NCBI RefSeq assembly: GCF_001279585.1
Contig: NZ_LGEC01000063.1
Span: 32,640 to 96,639, forward strand
Source: Nocardiopsis sp. NRRL B-16309
GTDB lineage: Bacteria > Actinomycetota > Actinomycetes > Streptosporangiales > Streptosporangiaceae
DNA: 64,000 nucleotides
Reading direction: 5' to 3'
In this document: positions 8,571 to 16,862 of the stretch, in pieces
Layout: each line of letters opens with the position of its first letter
How positions within the stretch are numbered: position 1 is the stretch's first letter
Position numbers and translations under genes: made by a program
Notes under the pieces: generated by a model
What the model was told of the DNA's origin: nothing
Seen by the model: only the letters and a program-made list of their open reading frames with translations
Database searches by the model: none

Positions 8571-10835
8571 CTACTCCTCCAGGATCTCGTGCACCGAGAA
8601 CGCCGTGTAGAGCACTCCCAGCAGGTCGTTGCCCGGACCCGGCCGTGTGACGAGACCGACGCGGCGGCGGTCGTCGGGTTCCTCCGCGTCGTCGGGCAGG
8701 GGCTCGGGGTCCACGGTCGTCAGCGCGTGCTCGCCGTTGACCCACATGGACAGTTCCATGACCGAGTCGCCCTCCTCGCGCTCCCGCAGGGTGCACGCGA
8801 GGGAGACGGTGTTGGTGGGGACGGACTCGACGTCGAAGTCGTAGGCGTCACCGCCCGCCCCGTCCCCGGACGCGCCGCGCGCCGACTCGTCGAAGAGGGG
8901 GTAGGGCTCGTACGCGGGCACTTCGGTGGTCTGGCTGAGGGTGCGGTCCCCCTCGCCCTCGTGCATGCGGCGGATCTCGGCGCGCTCGCCGTCGTAGCGC
9001 AGCAGCGCCTCGTACTGGCTGCGGTACTCCTCGCCTTCGTTGTCCCAGCAGCGCACGCCCAGCGTCGCCTGCTCGGGTCCCTCGGCCACGTACGCGGTGG
9101 TGCTCACCAGCACCCGGTCGGGCAGGGGCTGGTCGCGCTCCAGAGGCACCACCTCGCCACGGCTGGGGCCGGACTCGGGGTCGAACGCCAGCACGACACC
9201 GCTCTGCTCGGCCCAGTAGCCGTCCGACTCCCCGACCTCGAACGTGCCGATGGACCACCCGGGGTCGGTGGTGAAGTCGGTGTTGTAGATGGAGACGGTG
9301 TTCTCCGGAACCGGGGTGTCCCGGCCCAGCCACAGCGCCGTTCCCGCCGCGGCCACCAGGACGAGGGCGCCCACGGCGCCGCCGACCGCCATGAGTCTCC
9401 TGCGCGCGCCACCGCCGTCGGGCCGGGGCCCGTCGGAGCCCGCGCCGGTCGGCAGGCCAGGACCCCCGGGGCCGCCGCCCGGACCGCCGGGCCCGCCCGG
9501 ACCCGCGTAGGCGGCGAAGCCCGCCTGGCCGTGCGCGGGGGACTGCGCACCGGGCATCCGCTGGGTCACGGGCGGAGCCGGGTGGCCGCCCGAGGGACCG
9601 TAGTGCCCCGGCTGTCCAGGCAACGGTGGGTATCCCGGTTGAGCCTGCTGAGCCTGCTGAGCCTGCTGAGCCGGTTGAGCGTGCTGAGCCTGCTGGACCG
9701 GGCCGCCGTGGTGGCCCGCGTGCGCAGACGCCTGCGGCGGGTACCCGACCTGGCCCCGGCCCTCCTGGGGGCCCGAGGGCGGTCGGCCCTGGGTGTGCTG
9801 CTGGACGTGGGGAACGTGGGGAGCCGGGCCGGGTGCCGCGGCCGGGGGCTCCGCACCTCGCGACTCCGTACCTGGGGGCTCGGCCGACTCGGACGGCTCC
9901 GGCTCCCGGTCGGGCGCCGCCGGCGGGGCACCGGGAACGGCGGCGGAGGACGGCGGCGCCCACGAGGTCGTGATGGTGCGGCGCACCTCCGCCTCCACCG
10001 GATCCTCCTGGCCGACCAACCGGGCGAGGATCTGCTGGGAGCTCGGGCGCTTCTCCGGATCCTTGTCCAGCGCGGCGGAGACCAGGTCGAACAGGCTCGG
10101 GTCCAGCCCGTCGAGCCGGGGCGGTGCCGAGGAGATGTTGTGCAGCACGGCGGGCACGGTGTCGGCGTCGAAGGGCGCGCTGCCGGTCCCCGCGAAGGCG
10201 ACCAGGCAGCCCCAGGCGAAGATGTCGCCCGCGGGGGTGGGCTGACGGCCCATGATGAGCTCGGGCGCCATGTAGGAGGGCGTGCCCATGAGCTGACTGG
10301 AGCGGGTGACCGCGCCCCCGGTGCCGTCCAGGGCACGGGCGATGCCGAAGTCGATGACCTTCGGTCCGACCGGCGAGAGCAGGACGTTGGCGGGCTTGAG
10401 GTCCCGGTGGATCACCCCGGAGCCGTGGATGGCGGTGAGGGCGGCGGCGACGCCCATCGCGAGGCTCTCCAGCGTGCCCCCGGTCATGGCCCCGTCCGCG
10501 CGGACGGCCTCGTCGAGGTTGGGGCCGGGGACGTACTCCGAAACGATGAAGAGGGGGTCGCCGTCCAGGCGCGCGTCGATCACACCGGCGGTGGAGAAGC
10601 GGGCCACGCGGCGGGCGGACTCCACCTCTCGGGCGAAGCGGCGGCGGAAGGCCTCGTCGTCGGCCAGGTCCGGGTGGATGAGCTTGACGGCGACGGTCCG
10701 TTCGGCGGTGTCCTTGGCGAGGTAGACGGTGCCCATGCCGCCGCGACCGAGGCGGCTGACGATGCGGTAACCGTCGAGTTCGCGCGGATCCCCCGCGCGC
10801 AGGGGCTTGCCGCTCTGGTGGCCGTTCGACGTCAC
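8571..10835 (-). CDS. Membrane Ser/Thr protein kinase with extracytoplasmic domain (predicted active)
   Basis: 754 residues. The kinase domain (about 20-275) is complete: glycine loop GRGGMGTV, VAVK lysine (K51), catalytic loop HRDLKPAN (H143-N150), DFG in VIDFGIARA, and APE in YMAPEL. A linker of about 200 residues rich in Pro, Gly, Gln and Ala follows, including a QQA repeat encoded by a 9-nt DNA repeat near 9637-9690. One membrane segment sits at about 480-502. The outer domain of about 250 residues is beta-rich, with a lectin- or glucanase-like look (VSIYNTDFTTDPGWSIG), likely the sensor. GTG 10835 is the start. It is the second gene after the related kinase at 10933-12588, 97 bases apart, and the two kinase domains are clear paralogues. 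Confidence 0.93.
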   Translation of the reverse strand: MTSNGHQSGKPLRAGDPRELDGYRIVSRLGRGGMGTVYLAKDTAERTVAVKLIHPDLADDEAFRRRFAREVESARRVARFSTAGVIDARLDGDPLFIVSEYVPGPNLDEAVRADGAMTGGTLESLAMGVAAALTAIHGSGVIHRDLKPANVLLSPVGPKVIDFGIARALDGTGGAVTRSSQLMGTPSYMAPELIMGRQPTPAGDIFAWGCLVAFAGTGSAPFDADTVPAVLHNISSAPPRLDGLDPSLFDLVSAALDKDPEKRPSSQQILARLVGQEDPVEAEVRRTITTSWAPPSSAAVPGAPPAAPDREPEPSESAEPPGTESRGAEPPAAAPGPAPHVPHVQQHTQGRPPSGPQEGRGQVGYPPQASAHAGHHGGPVQQAQHAQPAQQAQQAQQAQPGYPPLPGQPGHYGPSGGHPAPPVTQRMPGAQSPAHGQAGFAAYAGPGGPGGPGGGPGGPGLPTGAGSDGPRPDGGGARRRLMAVGGAVGALVLVAAAGTALWLGRDTPVPENTVSIYNTDFTTDPGWSIGTFEVGESDGYWAEQSGVVLAFDPESGPSRGEVVPLERDQPLPDRVLVSTTAYVAEGPEQATLGVRCWDNEGEEYRSQYEALLRYDGERAEIRRMHEGEGDRTLSQTTEVPAYEPYPLFDESARGASGDGAGGDAYDFDVESVPTNTVSLACTLREREEGDSVMELSMWVNGEHALTTVDPEPLPDDAEEPDDRRRVGLVTRPGPGNDLLGVLYTAFSVHEILEE

Positions 10836-10932
10836 AGGTGGGGTCCCTCGTATGGATCGGGTGATGCGCGGCTAACAGCGTATCCAGGCCGACACGCCGT
10901 CTCGCTTCTGGGCTGGTGGGGGCGTTCGGGGG

Positions 10933-12588
10933 TCAGCCGGTCACGGTCTCGTGCGGGACGGAGACCTCGGAGGGGCCTCCGGCGTTGTGGCGGACGGGCC
11001 CGGTGTCCGTCACGTGGCCGGGCGGGCGGACGCCGTCCGCGTCGGCGGCCCCGGTCCGCGGCTCCTCGCCGCCCGCACGGTCGAACAGGCCGAGGGCCAG
11101 TGCCGCGATCAGCAGGAGGGCCGCGACCAGGAGGAGCGCCGCGGCCCCGGCGACGCCGACCACGAGCAGACGGCGGCGCCGGCGGGCCGGGGAGTCCGGG
11201 TCCGAGCCGCCTCGGGGTGAAGAACCCGAGTCCGAGCCGCCTCGGGGCGGGGAGATCTCCGGGGGCGCCGGGCCGTGCGGGGGCGTCGCGTGAGCGGAGG
11301 ATCCCGCGCCGTTCCGGGCGCGCGAGGCTTCCGGCGTACTCGGGGCGGCCGGGGTCGTGAGAGGAACCGGGGTCGCGGGAGTCCCCGCCGACACACGCCC
11401 TAGCTGTGCGAAGTCGCCCGCCGGGGCGTCCTCCGGCGCGGTTTCCTTCGGGTCGGCTTCCGGTTCAGGGCCGTCCGACACGGCATCCTCCGGCTCCGGA
11501 ACCTCCGGCCCGGATCTCTCCGGACCAGGTTCCTCTGGCCAGGGGCTCTGCGATCCGGCTTCCTCCGGCCCGGTTTCCGCTGGCCCCGGGACTTCCGCCT
11601 GCGCTTCTTCCGGCCTCGCTTCCTTTGCTCTGGGGCCTCCCGAACCGGCTTCCTCCGGCCCGGCTTCCACTGACCCGCGGCCCCGCGCCTCCGGGCCCGT
11701 ATCGCTCCCGGGACCGGCCCCGGGCCAGGAGAGGCCGATCGCACGGGCGACGTCCGACTCCGCTGCGTCCACCAGGCCGACGAGCCCGTCCACGAGCTCC
11801 TGGGAGGTGGGACGGGACCGCGGGTCCTTACCGAGCGCGGCGACGACCGCCTCGCGCAGTGTCGGATCCAGGCCGTCGAGCCGGGGCGCGGTGCTGGAGA
11901 TGTTGTGCAGGACCCCGGGCACGGTGGCGGCGTCGAAGGGCGCGCCGCCGGTCCCGGCGAAGGCGACGAGGCAGCCCCAGGAGAAGACGTCGCCCGCCGG
12001 GGCCGGCGGCTGGCCCGCGATGAGCTCCGGCGCCATGTAGGAAGGTGTGCCGACCAACCGGCGGGACCGGGCGGCCCCGTCCCCGGCGCCGTCCATGGCA
12101 CGGGCGATGCCGAAGTCGACCACCTTCGGTCCCGCGGGCGAGAGCAGCATGTTCGAGGGCGTGAGGTCGCCGTGGACGGTGCCCGAGCGGTGCACGGCCG
12201 CGAGCGCCGCGGCCACGCCCAGGGCCACCGAACCCAGGACACCGTCGCTCATGGGGCCGTCCGCGCGCACGGCCGCGGACAGGGTCGGCCCGGGCACGTA
12301 CTCGGAGGCGACGTAGAGCACCTCGCCCTCCCACCGGGCGTCGACCACGGCCGCGACGGAGGCGCAGGCCACACGGCGCGCGGACGCCACCTCACGGGCG
12401 AAGCGCGCGCGGAAGGACCCGTCCTCGGCGAGGGCGGGGTGGATCAGCCTCAGCGCCACACGGGTGCCCGTGGGGGACTCGGCGAGGTGGACGGTGCCCA
12501 TGCCGCCTCGGCCGAGGCGGCCCAGGACGCGGTACCCGTCCACGTCGCGGGAGTCACCCGGTCGCGGGGGTCCGGAGCTGTTCGACAT
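10933..12588 (-). CDS. Membrane Ser/Thr kinase paralogue, predicted pseudokinase
   Basis: 551 residues, closely similar over the kinase domain to the next gene. The glycine loop GRGGMGTV and the DFG and APE motifs are intact, but the ATP-anchoring VAIK lysine is Arg47 (VALRLIHP), and the catalytic loop is HGDLTPSN (H139-N146) instead of HRDLKPAN: the HRD arginine is Gly140 and the catalytic lysine is Thr143. The codons are clear, with no frameshift. A Pro/Glu-rich linker (about 285-465), one membrane segment (about 474-500) and only about 50 outer residues follow. Losing both lysines predicts little or no phosphotransfer, so it may act as an allosteric partner or decoy of the active kinase. 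Start ATG 12588 (MSNSSGPPRPG). Confidence 0.9.
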   Translation of the reverse strand: MSNSSGPPRPGDSRDVDGYRVLGRLGRGGMGTVHLAESPTGTRVALRLIHPALAEDGSFRARFAREVASARRVACASVAAVVDARWEGEVLYVASEYVPGPTLSAAVRADGPMSDGVLGSVALGVAAALAAVHRSGTVHGDLTPSNMLLSPAGPKVVDFGIARAMDGAGDGAARSRRLVGTPSYMAPELIAGQPPAPAGDVFSWGCLVAFAGTGGAPFDAATVPGVLHNISSTAPRLDGLDPTLREAVVAALGKDPRSRPTSQELVDGLVGLVDAAESDVARAIGLSWPGAGPGSDTGPEARGRGSVEAGPEEAGSGGPRAKEARPEEAQAEVPGPAETGPEEAGSQSPWPEEPGPERSGPEVPEPEDAVSDGPEPEADPKETAPEDAPAGDFAQLGRVSAGTPATPVPLTTPAAPSTPEASRARNGAGSSAHATPPHGPAPPEISPPRGGSDSGSSPRGGSDPDSPARRRRRLLVVGVAGAAALLLVAALLLIAALALGLFDRAGGEEPRTGAADADGVRPPGHVTDTGPVRHNAGGPSEVSVPHETVTG

Positions 12589-12730
12589 CTGGGTGGGGGC
12601 CTCGCAGGTCGTGGGGTGCGGCCCAGCGTACTGACCGAGGAGGGCGCAGGGGCGGGGGGAAGGCCGCGGGCGGATCACCAGAGGTGATGCCGCGTGTGCG
12701 GAAACGGTTCCAAGCGCACCCTGATTTCGC

Positions 12731-12752
12731 TAGTGTTAGAACACATGTTCGA
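12731..12752 (+). promoter_or_regulatory. LexA (SOS) box overlapping a -10 element upstream of the DUF6504 gene
   Basis: TAGAACACATGTTCGA at 12737-12752 matches the actinobacterial SOS box TCGAAC-N4-GTTCGA with one mismatch. It touches a good -10 hexamer, TAGTGT (12731-12736), which lies 17 bases after a weak -35, TTCCAA (12708-12713). A LexA dimer here would block polymerase. The ATG inside the box (12745) is therefore unlikely to be a start codon; transcription would begin around 12743. Confidence 0.65.
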
Positions 12753-12843
12753 ACGCTGCGGCGAACTTCCCCACGAGCAGTGTCCCGGCGGCGTGCGCCG
12801 GATGCGGGAGTCGGTCGGTGTCGAGGGGAAGCGGGGAAGCGTC

Positions 12844-13113
12844 GTGGGACGGTACTACGGGGCGACGGTCTCGGTCGTGGAGGACCAGGGGCGTCCGCTC
12901 CGCTTCACGTGGAACGGCAGGGTGTACGGCGTGCGCCGGATCATCGACCACTGGGTCACCCTGCGGATGGACTGGACCCCGACGGTCGAGCCCCAGGTGC
13001 CCGAGCGCCGGCACTGGCGGGTGGAGGCGGGCGCTCTGGAGGCGCAGGGCGTGTACGAACTCCTGCACGACACCGTGTCCGACCAGTGGCTGCTCTCCCG
13101 GGTGTGGGACTGA
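12844..13113 (+). CDS. DUF6504 family protein, likely SOS-regulated
   Basis: 89 residues from GTG 12844 (VGRYYGATVSVVEDQGRP); ATG 12802 would give 103 residues. The core RFTWNGRVYGVRRIIDHWV and the end GVYELLHDTVSDQWLLSRVWD are typical of the small actinobacterial DUF6504 family. From memory, in Streptomyces this family sits beside the damage-inducible mutagenesis genes (ImuB-like Y-family polymerase and DnaE2); neither is in this window. The LexA-type box upstream fits a DNA-damage role. GGGGAAGC lies about 9 bases before 12844, a better ribosome site than that of 12802. Convergent with the GNAT gene, 6 bases apart. The biochemical function is unknown. Confidence 0.75.
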   Translation: MGRYYGATVSVVEDQGRPLRFTWNGRVYGVRRIIDHWVTLRMDWTPTVEPQVPERRHWRVEAGALEAQGVYELLHDTVSDQWLLSRVWD

Positions 13114-13119
13114 GCCGCC

Positions 13120-13695
13120 TCAGAGGAGGTCGGCGGGCAGCAGGCTGTAGACCGCCAGGTGGGTGCGGCCCTCGTGCAGCGGCATGGCGTTGCGTTCGAC
13201 GCCCTCGGGGGAGAAACCGGCCCGGACGGCCACGCGGCGCGACGCCGTGTTGCCGACCGCGGCCTTCAACTCCACGCGCTGGAAGCCCTGGTCGACGGCC
13301 CAGCGGGAGACGGCCACGGCCGCCTCGGTCGCGTATCCCAGGCCCCGCGCCCAGGGCGAGACGGCGTAGCCGATCTCGGTGATCATCGCGGGCCACTGCG
13401 TGCGCAGCAGACCGAAGGCGCCCACCAGACGGCCGGAACCCTTCTCGACGGCCGCCCACTGCTGCCCGTCACCGCTCGTGCGCAGCGCGGGCGCGGCCTC
13501 ACGGCACCAGTGCTCGGCGATCTCGCGGGTGTAGGGGACGCCCGGAGCGGGGATCGGGACCCATCTCTGCACCGCCGGGTCGGAGTAGGTACGGAAGACG
13601 TCGTCGATGTCGGCCTCGACGAAGGCGCGCAGCCGCAGTCGCTCCGTTTCCAGGATCACGGACGGCATCATCGGTCTGGTCTGGGTGTCGGTCAC
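13120..13695 (-). CDS. GNAT family N-acetyltransferase (RimJ/RimL-like)
   Basis: 191 residues. The N-terminus ILETERLRLRAFVEADIDDVF is the classic RimJ/RimL-type opening. The acetyl-CoA pyrophosphate loop is in SPWARGLGYATEA (Q/RxxGxG type), and the C-terminal motif is VELKAAVGNTASRRVAVRAGF. It transfers an acetyl group from acetyl-CoA to an amine, in this subgroup often a protein N-terminus or a small molecule; the substrate cannot be told. Start GTG 13695 (MTDTQTRP). The downstream region to 13984 is non-coding and full of short CGGGCGGGTCCGG repeats. Confidence 0.9.
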   Translation of the reverse strand: MTDTQTRPMMPSVILETERLRLRAFVEADIDDVFRTYSDPAVQRWVPIPAPGVPYTREIAEHWCREAAPALRTSGDGQQWAAVEKGSGRLVGAFGLLRTQWPAMITEIGYAVSPWARGLGYATEAAVAVSRWAVDQGFQRVELKAAVGNTASRRVAVRAGFSPEGVERNAMPLHEGRTHLAVYSLLPADLL

Positions 13696-13885
13696 GCTGG
13701 CGGTCTCCCGGAACGGCGGTGGGCTGCGCTCACGATACGCGGGCCGGCCCCGTGACCTGGCACGGGGCGGTCCGCCCCGGGCGGAGCCGCGGACCGGCCC
13801 TCCACCCGCGCATCCCCCGAGGCGCCCTGACCGGACGTCTTCGGAATGCCACCGGGCGCCCCCTCGGACGCCTCCAGCATGCTCC

Positions 13886-13985
13886 CGGGCGGGTCCGGGC
13901 GGGTCCGGTGTCTCCTGGCCTCTCCGGCTTCCCCGGGCGGATCCGGACTCCCCGGCGTCCCCGGCTTCCCCGGGCGGGTCCGGGT
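13886..13985. repeat. Short imperfect GC repeats between two minus-strand genes
   Basis: At least four copies of a CCGGGCGG(G/A)TCCGG motif separated by TCTCCGG/TCCCCGG-type spacers fill the 100 bases after the amidase stop codon. They look like a degenerate minisatellite of the kind common in high-GC actinobacterial spacers. No clear terminator can be picked out from it. Confidence 0.45.
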
Positions 13986-15085
13986 CAGCCGCGGCGGCGA
14001 CCGGAGACGCGGTCGCGCACCAGGGTGTCGAACTCGGCGGCGAAGGCGTTGCCCGGGCACTCCGTGGCCAGCCAGTCGCGGTGCCGGGACAGGGTCTCGC
14101 CCGGAGTCCGGGCGCCGGTGTCGGGGTTGACGTAGGTGATCTCCGCCGCCGGGTCGAGGCTGGTCACCGCGCACAGCACGCGCAGCACCGCGACGAGCGA
14201 GTTCAGCGCCGCCCGCGTCGGGAGTTCGTCGGTGAAGTCGCCCAGCAGGCACACGCCCACGTTGGCGTGGTTGTACCCGTACACGTGCCCGGCCGTCACC
14301 GAACGCGCGTCGCCGGGCCGCGGTCGGCCCGCGAAGACGGGCACGTCGTCCTCGCCGGAGTGGCGGCCCTCGTAGACCACCCCGTCCGGGTCGATGAGGA
14401 CGTGGTAGCCGATGTCGCCCCAGCCGAGTTCGGCGGCGTGGTAGCGGTACACGCCGCGTACGTCGGCCGCGTGGTCGCCCGTGGTCGCCATGGCCGTGTG
14501 GTGCACGGTCAACAGCTGTGTCCGGTGGAAGACGGGCGCCCACAGGTCGTTGCCGTCCTCGTCGAAACGCAGGGACTCGTCCGCGCCCCAGCCCGCCCGG
14601 GTTCGGAACCGTACCGGGCCGGGGGAACGGCGTGCGCGCCCGTCGTCGGCGTCGGCGGCCAGGGTCGCCCGCTCGGGCCCGCCGAAGCGCAGCTCCTCAC
14701 CGTCGCGCAGGTTCAGGGCCGCGGTTCGGGCGTCGCCGCCGACCTCGTACCCGGTCGCGCCCCGCGGCGCGCGCACGAGGGCGGAGGCGGTCGGCTCGCG
14801 GTCGTCGCGGCCCCCGGTGTGCAGGTCGAGCGGTTGCCAGGGGCCGAGGCCGTCGGCGGTCTCGAACCGGATCGCGCCCGCGGGCGCGCCCGCCGCACGG
14901 GCCACCGCCACCAGGTCGAAGCGCCGGTCGGGGCGGACGACACCGCCGGTGGACGCCGGTTCTGACAGGACGCGGGGCACCGCGCGGTCGTCGGCCGCGG
15001 CCGACGGGGGAGAGGTGACCGGGACGGCCACGGCGGTCAGTCCGGCGGCCGTGGTGGCTCCGGTGAGGAAGGCGCGTCGTCGCAT
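13985..15085 (-). CDS. Tat-exported peptidoglycan recognition protein / N-acetylmuramoyl-L-alanine amidase
   Basis: 366 residues. The N-terminus MRRRAFLTGATTAAG is a twin-arginine signal with an Ala-rich core, cut near AAADDR. Residues 50-175 form an accessory domain; the C-terminal 190 residues are a PGRP/amidase_2 domain with zinc-site motifs TVHHTAM (first His), VLIDPDGVVYEGRH, the family VGVCLLGDF and the late HRDWLATECPGN (second His and Cys). It should cut the lactyl-amide bond between MurNAc and the stem peptide outside the membrane. ATG 15085 has AGGAG 7 bases upstream. An in-frame extension to 15376 runs into intergenic tandem repeats and is not real. Confidence 0.9.
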   Translation of the reverse strand: MRRRAFLTGATTAAGLTAVAVPVTSPPSAAADDRAVPRVLSEPASTGGVVRPDRRFDLVAVARAAGAPAGAIRFETADGLGPWQPLDLHTGGRDDREPTASALVRAPRGATGYEVGGDARTAALNLRDGEELRFGGPERATLAADADDGRARRSPGPVRFRTRAGWGADESLRFDEDGNDLWAPVFHRTQLLTVHHTAMATTGDHAADVRGVYRYHAAELGWGDIGYHVLIDPDGVVYEGRHSGEDDVPVFAGRPRPGDARSVTAGHVYGYNHANVGVCLLGDFTDELPTRAALNSLVAVLRVLCAVTSLDPAAEITYVNPDTGARTPGETLSRHRDWLATECPGNAFAAEFDTLVRDRVSGRRRG

Positions 15086-15183
15086 AGTGACTCCTGTGGT
15101 CGTGGCCGGGAGCGGGCCGCCGCGGCGGGAGGCGTCGCCAGACTGCCACAGGCCGATGACGTTCGGTAGCCCCCTGTCGGCGG

Positions 15184-15447
15184 GTGTGGCGCGTCGTCCA
15201 CGGGAGGGCGGTGCCGTTGCGCCGAGGCGCCGCGAGCCGTCGCTCCTGCCTGATCTGCGTACACGTGTGGGGGCGCGGCGCATGGTCCACGGGAGGGGCG
15301 GTTCAGTTACGCAGAGGCGCCGTCCCGCCCGACCTGACGTGTGTACTCGTGTGGGTGGCTGCGGCGCGTCGTCCACGGGAGGGCGGTGCCGTTGCGTCGA
15401 GGTGTCGAGACGCCGTCCTGCCCGACCTGACCTGTGTACTCGTGTGG
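15184..15447. repeat. Tandem intergenic repeat, three copies of 81-93 bp
   Basis: Units begin with GTGTGG at 15184, 15265, 15349 and (partial) 15442. Each contains a GCG-rich start, GTCCACGGGAGGG, a GTTNCG-CGAGG-like centre and CTGCCTGATCTG/CCGCCCGACCTGA followed by GTGTACTCGT. Copies 1 and 3 are closest. The rest of the 425-base spacer (15086-15510) between the amidase and cobC-like genes holds no gene; its left end must contain the amidase promoter, its right end that of the cobC-like gene. Confidence 0.8.
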
Positions 15448-15510
15448 GCGGCGTGCGGCCTCCGGTACGTCATCGGCTAGTGTGCCCTCGTTTCGAGGGG
15501 GAGTGTGGAC

Positions 15511-16530
15511 ATGGCCTACGACCTGCGGCATCACGGTGACGCCGAGACCGGCGACGGACTGCTGGACTTCGCCGTGAACGTGCGCGGCGCCGCGCCTCCG
15601 GCGTGGCTGGGGCGCCGCCTCGCCGACTCCCTGGCGCACCTGGGCGCCTATCCGGACCAGGGCGCGGCCCGGGCCGCGGTCGCCCGCCGCCACGGTCGGG
15701 ACGCCGACGACGTGCTGCTCACCGCGGGCGCCGCCGAGGCCTTCGTGCTGCTGGCGCGTGCCCTCACTCCGGTCCGGGCGGTGGTCGTGCACCCCCAGTT
15801 CACCGAACCCGAGGCCGCCCTGCGCGCCGCCGGGCACACCGTGGACCGGGTCGTGCTCGGCCCCGACTTCACCCTCGACCCGGCCCTGGTCCCCGAAGAC
15901 GCCGACCTGGTCGTCCTGGGCAACCCCACCAACCCCACGTCCGTGCTGCACCCGGCCCGCACGCTGGCCGCCCTGGCCCGGCCCGGGCGGGTGCTCGTGG
16001 TCGACGAGGCCTTCGCCGACTGCGTTCCGGGCGAGCCCGAATCCCTGGCCGGGCGCCATGACCTGCCTGGGCTGGTGGTGGTCCGCAGCCTCACCAAGAC
16101 CTGGTCGCTGGCGGGCCTGCGCGCCGGATACCTGCTCGCCGAACCCGGGCTGGTCGAGCGCCTGGCCGCTGCCCAGCCCCTGTGGCCGGTCTCCTCCCCG
16201 GCGCTGGCCGCGATCGAGGCGTGCTGCTCCCCCCGGGCGGTCGCCGAGGCCGACGTCTGGGCGGTGCGGCTGGAGGAGCGGCGCGCGGACCTGGCCGACG
16301 TGCTCAGGGCTTCGGGACTGTTCGTGCTCCCCGGAGCACGGGCGTCGTTCCTCCTGGTCAGGGCGCCCGGAGCGGATCTGTTGCGCGAGCGGTTGCGCGA
16401 GCGCGGCGTGGCCGTCCGGCGGGGCGACACCTTCCCCGGACTGGGGCGGGAATGGCTCAGGGTGGCCGTCCGGGAACCGAGTACCCACCGCGTGCTGGGG
16501 CGAACTCTGGCACAGTTGGTGGTGACTTGA
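15511..16530 (+). CDS. cobC: CobC-like PLP-dependent aminotransferase/decarboxylase (Rv2231c type)
   Basis: 339 residues, fold-type I PLP enzyme of the histidinol-phosphate aminotransferase/threonine-phosphate decarboxylase group. The opening LRHHGDAETGDGLLDFAVNVRG is typical of the cobalamin-linked CobC branch; VVLGNPTNPTSVLHP contains the cofactor-ring region, VDEAFADCVPGE the Asp contacting the pyridine nitrogen, and K196 in SLTKTWSLAGLRAGY is the Schiff-base lysine. In cobalamin synthesis such enzymes supply the aminopropanol phosphate arm used by CobD. ATG 15511 is preferred over GTG 15505 because GGGGGAG is correctly spaced only for the ATG. Followed on the same strand, after 332 bases, by the bluB-cobT fusion. 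Confidence 0.85.
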   Translation: MAYDLRHHGDAETGDGLLDFAVNVRGAAPPAWLGRRLADSLAHLGAYPDQGAARAAVARRHGRDADDVLLTAGAAEAFVLLARALTPVRAVVVHPQFTEPEAALRAAGHTVDRVVLGPDFTLDPALVPEDADLVVLGNPTNPTSVLHPARTLAALARPGRVLVVDEAFADCVPGEPESLAGRHDLPGLVVVRSLTKTWSLAGLRAGYLLAEPGLVERLAAAQPLWPVSSPALAAIEACCSPRAVAEADVWAVRLEERRADLADVLRASGLFVLPGARASFLLVRAPGADLLRERLRERGVAVRRGDTFPGLGREWLRVAVREPSTHRVLGRTLAQLVVT

Positions 16531-16862
16531 GGCGCTCGGGGACCGTGTCGTCCGGGGTCCGGGGGGACCCGTGCGGACGGGACGAATACCGCACACTACG
16601 CTTAACGGTCTCTATGCGGAGCAAGTGGACCAGAGTGTAAGGGCGGTGACGGATGACGGGCGGAAGCATCCGGTGCGGCTGTCGCGGGGCCGAGGACGTT
16701 CCTCCGCCGCGCGGGCGTCGTCCGCGTCACGCGGCGGGGGCCCTCATGGTTCGGCTGGTGGCCGATGAGGCGGCGGGAGCCGTGCCGGGGCGCCGCGCAG
16801 CAGGGTGAGTATCCGCCGAAGACGCCCTCAGGGCAGCCGACACACCTCCACGGGGAGCGATC
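16531..16862 (+). other. Leader region of the bluB-cobT fusion
   Basis: 332 bases without a gene. The right end has a good ribosome binding site (GGGGAG) 6 bases before ATG 16863. The middle holds CCGGTGCG followed directly by GCTGTCGCGG (16671-16687), and near 16770-16785 CGGGAGCCGTGCC, which faintly recall parts of a cobalamin riboswitch; see the separate finding. An A+T-richer spot around 16585-16640 is the likeliest promoter. Confidence 0.4.
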
